DNA from: Planctomycetota bacterium
GTDB taxonomy: Bacteria > Planctomycetota > MHYJ01 > JACPRB01
DNA length: 5,795 nucleotides
Direction of reading: 5' to 3'
Assembly (NCBI GenBank): GCA_016200125.1
Contig: JACQFK010000151.1
Location: 1 to 5,795, forward strand
In this document: one piece after another, positions 4,488 to 5,795 of the stretch
Numbering within the stretch: the first letter of the stretch is position 1
Layout: each line of letters begins with the position of its first letter
Notes under the pieces: model-generated
The model's input: the letters and a program-made list of their open reading frames with translations, nothing else
What the model was told of the DNA's origin: nothing
Database searches by the model: none
Program-made: the position numbers and the translations under genes

Positions 4488-5795
4488 CTAATCGTCGTGC
4501 GTCTGGATGAGGACCACGAAGCCGGTGTTGCCGACGGGAGCAAAGCCGGCCAGCCAGAGGTCGAGATAGTCGGGATTCCGCTCGCCGAAAGAATCGAGGT
4601 ATCCGCGCCGCTTCGTCCCGGGTCCCTGCGGCGTCGGAGCCGACAGCTCCTCGTCGCAGCGGCGGGCATAGCGGGAGGGGAGCCACTTCTCATCGAAGGC
4701 GACGGCCTTCTCGCCCCGGGTGTAAGCCGGATGGAGGAGGATCACGTACTCGGGAGGGGGACCTTCGCCGACCGGATCGTTCGGACGGCGTTCCTTTCCC
4801 CAGGGCGCGACCAGCACGGCCTTCCGCCGCTCGTCGTGCATGTTGGGAAGCCCCATCGTCGGGTCGGTCGTCACCGACGCCGCGATGACCCCGACCACCT
4901 TCGTGCCGTCGAGGATGGGGGCGCAGACGTCGAACTTGTACAGATTGTCCGCCACGGAACGGAAGACGCTGGAGACGTGGACGCGTCCCGGCTTTCCGGC
5001 GTGGCCGAGCGTGCCCCTGAAGTAGTCGCGCTCCTTGAAGTTCGAGCCGCGGATCGGCCCCGCCGGCGTCCGGCCGACCATCGTGCCCTGGAGATCGAGG
5101 ATGTGCCAGTTCTGGATCGCGGGATCCTTTCCCCGCTGCAGCTCCTCGCAGAACTCCTGGAGCCAGGCGGCTTCCGGGCGGTCCAGGCGCTGCGACGGCG
5201 GATCGGCCGCCAGCGCGTTCCAGGTCTCGAGACGCCGTCCCAGCTCCGGATGCGAGGCCGCCCGCTCCACGTCCGCGCCCCACTTCTGGAAGCGGTTGAG
5301 GACGATGCTGGCGACGTGCCGCGCGATGTAGACGTTGGTCTCGAGGATCTCCTCGCGGCGTCCGGCGCGCTGCGCCGACCTGAAGAGGATCTCCGTGACC
5401 CCGGCCAGCAGCAGGACCGCGGCGCTGCCGATCAGCATCGACAGGGCCGCGTTCCGCCGGCACCAGCGCCAGGACCGGGTCAGCCGCCCGACGGGCCGGG
5501 CCAGGACCGGGCGTCCTTCGAGCCAGGCTCCGAGATCGTCCGCGAGGGTCCGGGGCGAGTCGTAGCGGCGCGACAGGTTCTTCTCCAGGGCTTTCAGACA
5601 GATCGCCGCGAGCTCGCGGGGCACTTTGGGATTGAGCGCCCGCGGATCCGTCGGGTCCTGCTGACGGACCATTTCCAGCGTCTCGCCGACGTTCTTTCCC
5701 TCGAAGGGGGCGCGGCCCGTCAGGAGCGCGTAGAGGATCCCGCCCAGGCCGTACACGTCGACCGCCGTGCTCGGCCGCTCGCCCGAGCCCGACAC
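4488..5795 (-). CDS. Serine/threonine protein kinase with C-terminal Cache/PDC sensor (5' end outside window)
   Basis: The frame is open to the window edge and stops at TAG 4488-4490; 435 C-terminal residues are visible. The first codon, GTG at 5793-5795, is inside the kinase domain and is not the start. Residues 11-31 (VDVYGLGGILYALLTGRAPF) are kinase subdomain IX with its conserved Asp13. The segment CLKALEKNLSRRYDS (66-80) carries the conserved Arg of subdomain XI. ATP-binding and catalytic loops lie beyond the window. One transmembrane helix (about 116-137) follows a basic WRWCRRN stretch, putting the kinase in the cytoplasm. Residues 145 to about 430 look like a Cache/PDC extracytoplasmic sensor, with FKERDYFRGTLG (253-264), VHVSSVFRS (272-280) and VVGVIAASVTT (300-310), ending in APVGNTGFVVLIQ. 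It probably phosphorylates cytoplasmic proteins in response to a small ligand. The symporter follows on the same strand, so a shared ligand is a reasonable guess. Confidence 0.92.
   Translation of the reverse strand: MSGSGERPSTAVDVYGLGGILYALLTGRAPFEGKNVGETLEMVRQQDPTDPRALNPKVPRELAAICLKALEKNLSRRYDSPRTLADDLGAWLEGRPVLARPVGRLTRSWRWCRRNAALSMLIGSAAVLLLAGVTEILFRSAQRAGRREEILETNVYIARHVASIVLNRFQKWGADVERAASHPELGRRLETWNALAADPPSQRLDRPEAAWLQEFCEELQRGKDPAIQNWHILDLQGTMVGRTPAGPIRGSNFKERDYFRGTLGHAGKPGRVHVSSVFRSVADNLYKFDVCAPILDGTKVVGVIAASVTTDPTMGLPNMHDERRKAVLVAPWGKERRPNDPVGEGPPPEYVILLHPAYTRGEKAVAFDEKWLPSRYARRCDEELSAPTPQGPGTKRRGYLDSFGERNPDYLDLWLAGFAPVGNTGFVVLIQTHDD

Noticed and set aside
4405..4686. N-terminal extension of the symporter to an upstream start
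   Set aside because: The added 94 residues overlap the kinase gene, have no family similarity, and would displace the ATG that has a proper ribosome-binding site.
3416..4693. Minus-strand open frame overlapping the symporter in another frame (425 codons)
   Set aside because: The translation is Arg/Pro/Gly-rich low-complexity sequence with no hydrophobic helices; it is a frame shadow of the symporter.

Overview
The window is G+C-rich (about two thirds by eye) and densely coded. It holds six gene-sized units, two cut by the window edges and one broken by a frameshift. The content suggests a bacterium of the Planctomycetota or a similar deep-branching high-GC group. The clues are a membrane serine/threonine kinase with a Cache-type sensor, a membrane protein with paired B-box-like zinc fingers, and an extracytoplasmic beta-rich protein with an Asp-box. 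This placement is inferred from gene style only; no rRNA or marker gene is present.

Layout, left to right. 1-651 (+) is the 3' end of an unrecognised beta-rich protein. 658-2060 (-) encodes a membrane protein with two Cys/His zinc-finger modules, one transmembrane helix, a Lys-Pro-Glu-Val-Thr repeat linker and a C-terminal globular domain. Its reading frame breaks at the linker, so it appears as two ORFs (1269-2060 and 658-1272). 2061-2337 is a divergent intergenic region, with a weak sigma70-like promoter to the left and a near-consensus sigma54 promoter to the right. 2338-2685 (+) is a short ribosome hibernation factor of the HPF/RaiA family. It is followed 10 bases later by a proline-rich ORF (2696-3115, +) whose 3' end runs through an imperfect inverted repeat of the dispersed 'CACAAAG/CTTTGTG' type. 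3112-4404 (-) is a dicarboxylate/amino acid:cation symporter (SDF/DAACS family). 4488-5795 (-) is the 3' part of a serine/threonine kinase with a C-terminal Cache/PDC sensor.

Two functional themes stand out. The first is a likely sigma54-controlled hibernation unit: hpf plus the proline-rich ORF, with ribosome-binding sites and spacing that suit co-transcription. The second is a sensor kinase directly upstream of a secondary transporter on the same strand, 83 bases apart. The transporter's substrate-site residues look more like those of C4-dicarboxylate carriers than aspartate/glutamate carriers, so a sense-and-take-up pair is plausible but unproven. I see no CRISPR array, tRNA, rRNA, transposase or integrase, and nothing that makes a convincing new multi-gene system. 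The points most worth a second look are the sigma54-hpf promoter, the frameshift at the repeat linker, and the repeat that forms the tail of the proline-rich ORF.
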